From Lachnospiraceae bacterium (GTDB taxonomy: Bacteria > Bacillota > Clostridia > Lachnospirales > Lachnospiraceae), in NCBI GenBank assembly GCA_014804495.1, contig JAAUZS010000076.1:1-7775 (forward strand): a stretch of DNA of 7,775 nt, in the 5' to 3' direction. A program made the translations under genes and the position numbers. Positions 6,618 to 7,775 of the stretch are shown piece after piece. The notes beneath the pieces were generated by a model. It was not told the DNA's origin, ran no database searches, and worked only from the letters and a program-made list of their open reading frames with translations. Each line of letters begins with the position of its first letter. The stretch's first letter is position 1.

Positions 6618-7742
6618 ATGAAAAAACGCGACAAATATATAGCGATAATATTCCTGATATTTATATTATTTATGCCTGCGGCAACGGTTGTAAAGAACTT
6701 TCTTCCCGAAAGTGAGAACGACTCGTCAGAAGAGCGTGATGTACTGGAAAATAACGGTGCATTACGAAATGATGATGACATTGATACGGAGGCGGAAGAG
6801 CAGGAAGATACATCATCTGAAAATCCTGAGGAGAATGGGTTTATAGTTCTGAGGAATGATTTGAATAACTTTACCGAAGGAATGTTTCTTAGGAAGAGTC
6901 TTATCAAGATGAATGCCGGATTGACTATGCTTATGACAGGGAACTCTTATATTGGCTCTACACAGCTTTTGATTGGTAAAGATAAGTGGCTTTTTTACAA
7001 GAGGGAGGACGACGGTCATCCAATTTGGGATTATATGGGTATCAATCATTATTCGAGTAATGATTTGATACAAATCACTTTAAATCTGACAGAGACGAGG
7101 AACTATTTAAAGGAGTTGGGAGTTGATTTCTATGTTATTACCGTTCCCAATAAGGAAATTATTTACGCAGAGTATATGCCTGACACAATTGTAAGAGTAG
7201 ATGAAGTGTCAAGAGGAGAGCAGGTGGCGAACTATATAAGGGAGAAGACTGATTTGGTATTTATTTATCCGAAACAGGCGTTTCTCGATGTGAAGGAAAA
7301 TCATCAGGTTTATTATGCAACTGATACGCACTGGAATCAGAAAGGCGCATTTATTGGGCTGCAGGAAATCTTTAAAGAAGCGTATGGAACTTATGCTGAC
7401 TTGGATTCGGTGAAATTTGATATACACTCAGAAGCCTACGCAGGAGATTTGGCGTTAATTGGCGATGTTGCAGATAAATACAGTATTGATACGGTGTATT
7501 CGTTTGATTTATCCACAGCAGACACCTCCCAATACAGGGATGAGACTGCGCTCGTGGTAGGTGATTCATTCTCAGGATTTCTCTCAATGATAGCGGGAGG
7601 CTATTACAGTGAGGTACACTGGATTGATACGTCGCAGTTTACTATGGATATGGTGGAAAAGTACGATGCGGACGTTATCATATGGGAGACAGGGGAGCGC
7701 CGCATGGATATTCTCAGAGACGTAAATCTGTTGACTAAGTAA
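6618..7742 (+). CDS. AlgX/AlgJ-like (DHHW/SGNH-type) polysaccharide O-acetyltransferase partner
   Basis: The 374-aa protein has a short basic N-terminus (MKKRDK), one hydrophobic anchor at about 7-25, a very acidic linker (about 31-73) and an extracytoplasmic catalytic domain. The catalytic signatures of the AlgX/AlgJ group are intact: D236 and H238 in TDTHWNQKGA, the nucleophile S317 in VVGDSFSGF, and the late ETGERRMD motif at 357-364. IGKDKWLFY (119-127) matches the conserved start of the domain, and LKELGVDFYVITVPNKE (164-180) is the usual second strand. In known systems these residues take the acyl group delivered by the MBOAT protein and place it on a sugar hydroxyl. The gene starts 19 bases after the MBOAT stop with AAGGTGG at 6601-6607, so the two are co-transcribed. 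No carbohydrate-binding domain like that of AlgX follows; the protein ends soon after the catalytic core. No terminator is visible in the 33 bases that remain. Confidence 0.9.
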   Translation: MKKRDKYIAIIFLIFILFMPAATVVKNFLPESENDSSEERDVLENNGALRNDDDIDTEAEEQEDTSSENPEENGFIVLRNDLNNFTEGMFLRKSLIKMNAGLTMLMTGNSYIGSTQLLIGKDKWLFYKREDDGHPIWDYMGINHYSSNDLIQITLNLTETRNYLKELGVDFYVITVPNKEIIYAEYMPDTIVRVDEVSRGEQVANYIREKTDLVFIYPKQAFLDVKENHQVYYATDTHWNQKGAFIGLQEIFKEAYGTYADLDSVKFDIHSEAYAGDLALIGDVADKYSIDTVYSFDLSTADTSQYRDETALVVGDSFSGFLSMIAGGYYSEVHWIDTSQFTMDMVEKYDADVIIWETGERRMDILRDVNLLTK

Positions 7743-7775
7743 TTATAGCTTGTTCTTTAACTTAAGTCGGATGTC

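Noticed and set aside
5186..7742. dlt operon (teichoic acid D-alanylation)
   Set aside because: The MBOAT resembles DltB, but the partner carries DTHW and GDS motifs of AlgX/AlgJ type and no DltA or DltC is adjacent.

Overview
The window reads as chromosomal DNA of a low-to-moderate GC Gram-positive anaerobe of the Clostridia, most likely a Lachnospiraceae-type gut bacterium. This is an inference from AGGAGG-type ribosome binding sites, use of a TTG start, the codon style, and the pairing of an MBOAT acyltransferase with a 'DTHW/GDS' AlgX/AlgJ-like protein. All recognised genes are on the + strand.

Region 1 (1-387): the last 59 codons of an unidentified membrane protein, a good intrinsic terminator (about 209-256), then an AT-rich leader. 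The leader carries a striking cluster of CTGATAAA half-sites (335-363) just ahead of the next ribosome binding site.

Region 2 (388-2968): a three-gene ABC-2-type exporter of the COG4586/COG4587/COG3694 class, which includes the viologen-exporter-like systems. It has one ATPase and two different six-helix-type permeases. The substrate is not visible in the sequence. The ATPase has an unusual C-terminal stretch built from four imperfect 15-bp (5-residue) units.

Region 3 (3072-5087): a large membrane-anchored extracytoplasmic protein. Its N-terminal part resembles the beta-propeller-like repeats of DUF5050 proteins. Its C-terminal part resembles the DUF4163/DUF3298 module found in the lysozyme-binding anti-sigma factor RsiV and in PdaC. 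A 42-bp tandem duplication lies between the two parts.

Region 4 (5186-7742): an MBOAT O-acyltransferase (AlgI/DltB family) followed 19 bp later by an AlgX/AlgJ-like SGNH-type protein with the Asp-His and Gly-Asp-Ser catalytic motifs intact. Together they should move an acyl group (probably acetyl) across the membrane and attach it to a surface or wall polysaccharide. A candidate sigma-A-type promoter precedes the pair.

The most interesting inference is functional: an RsiV-like extracellular domain beside an O-acetylation machine. In Bacillus, RsiV senses lysozyme and its regulon includes wall O-acetylation. A link here is speculative but testable. No RNA genes, insertion sequences or CRISPR arrays were seen, and no stretch longer than 300 bases lacks a gene.
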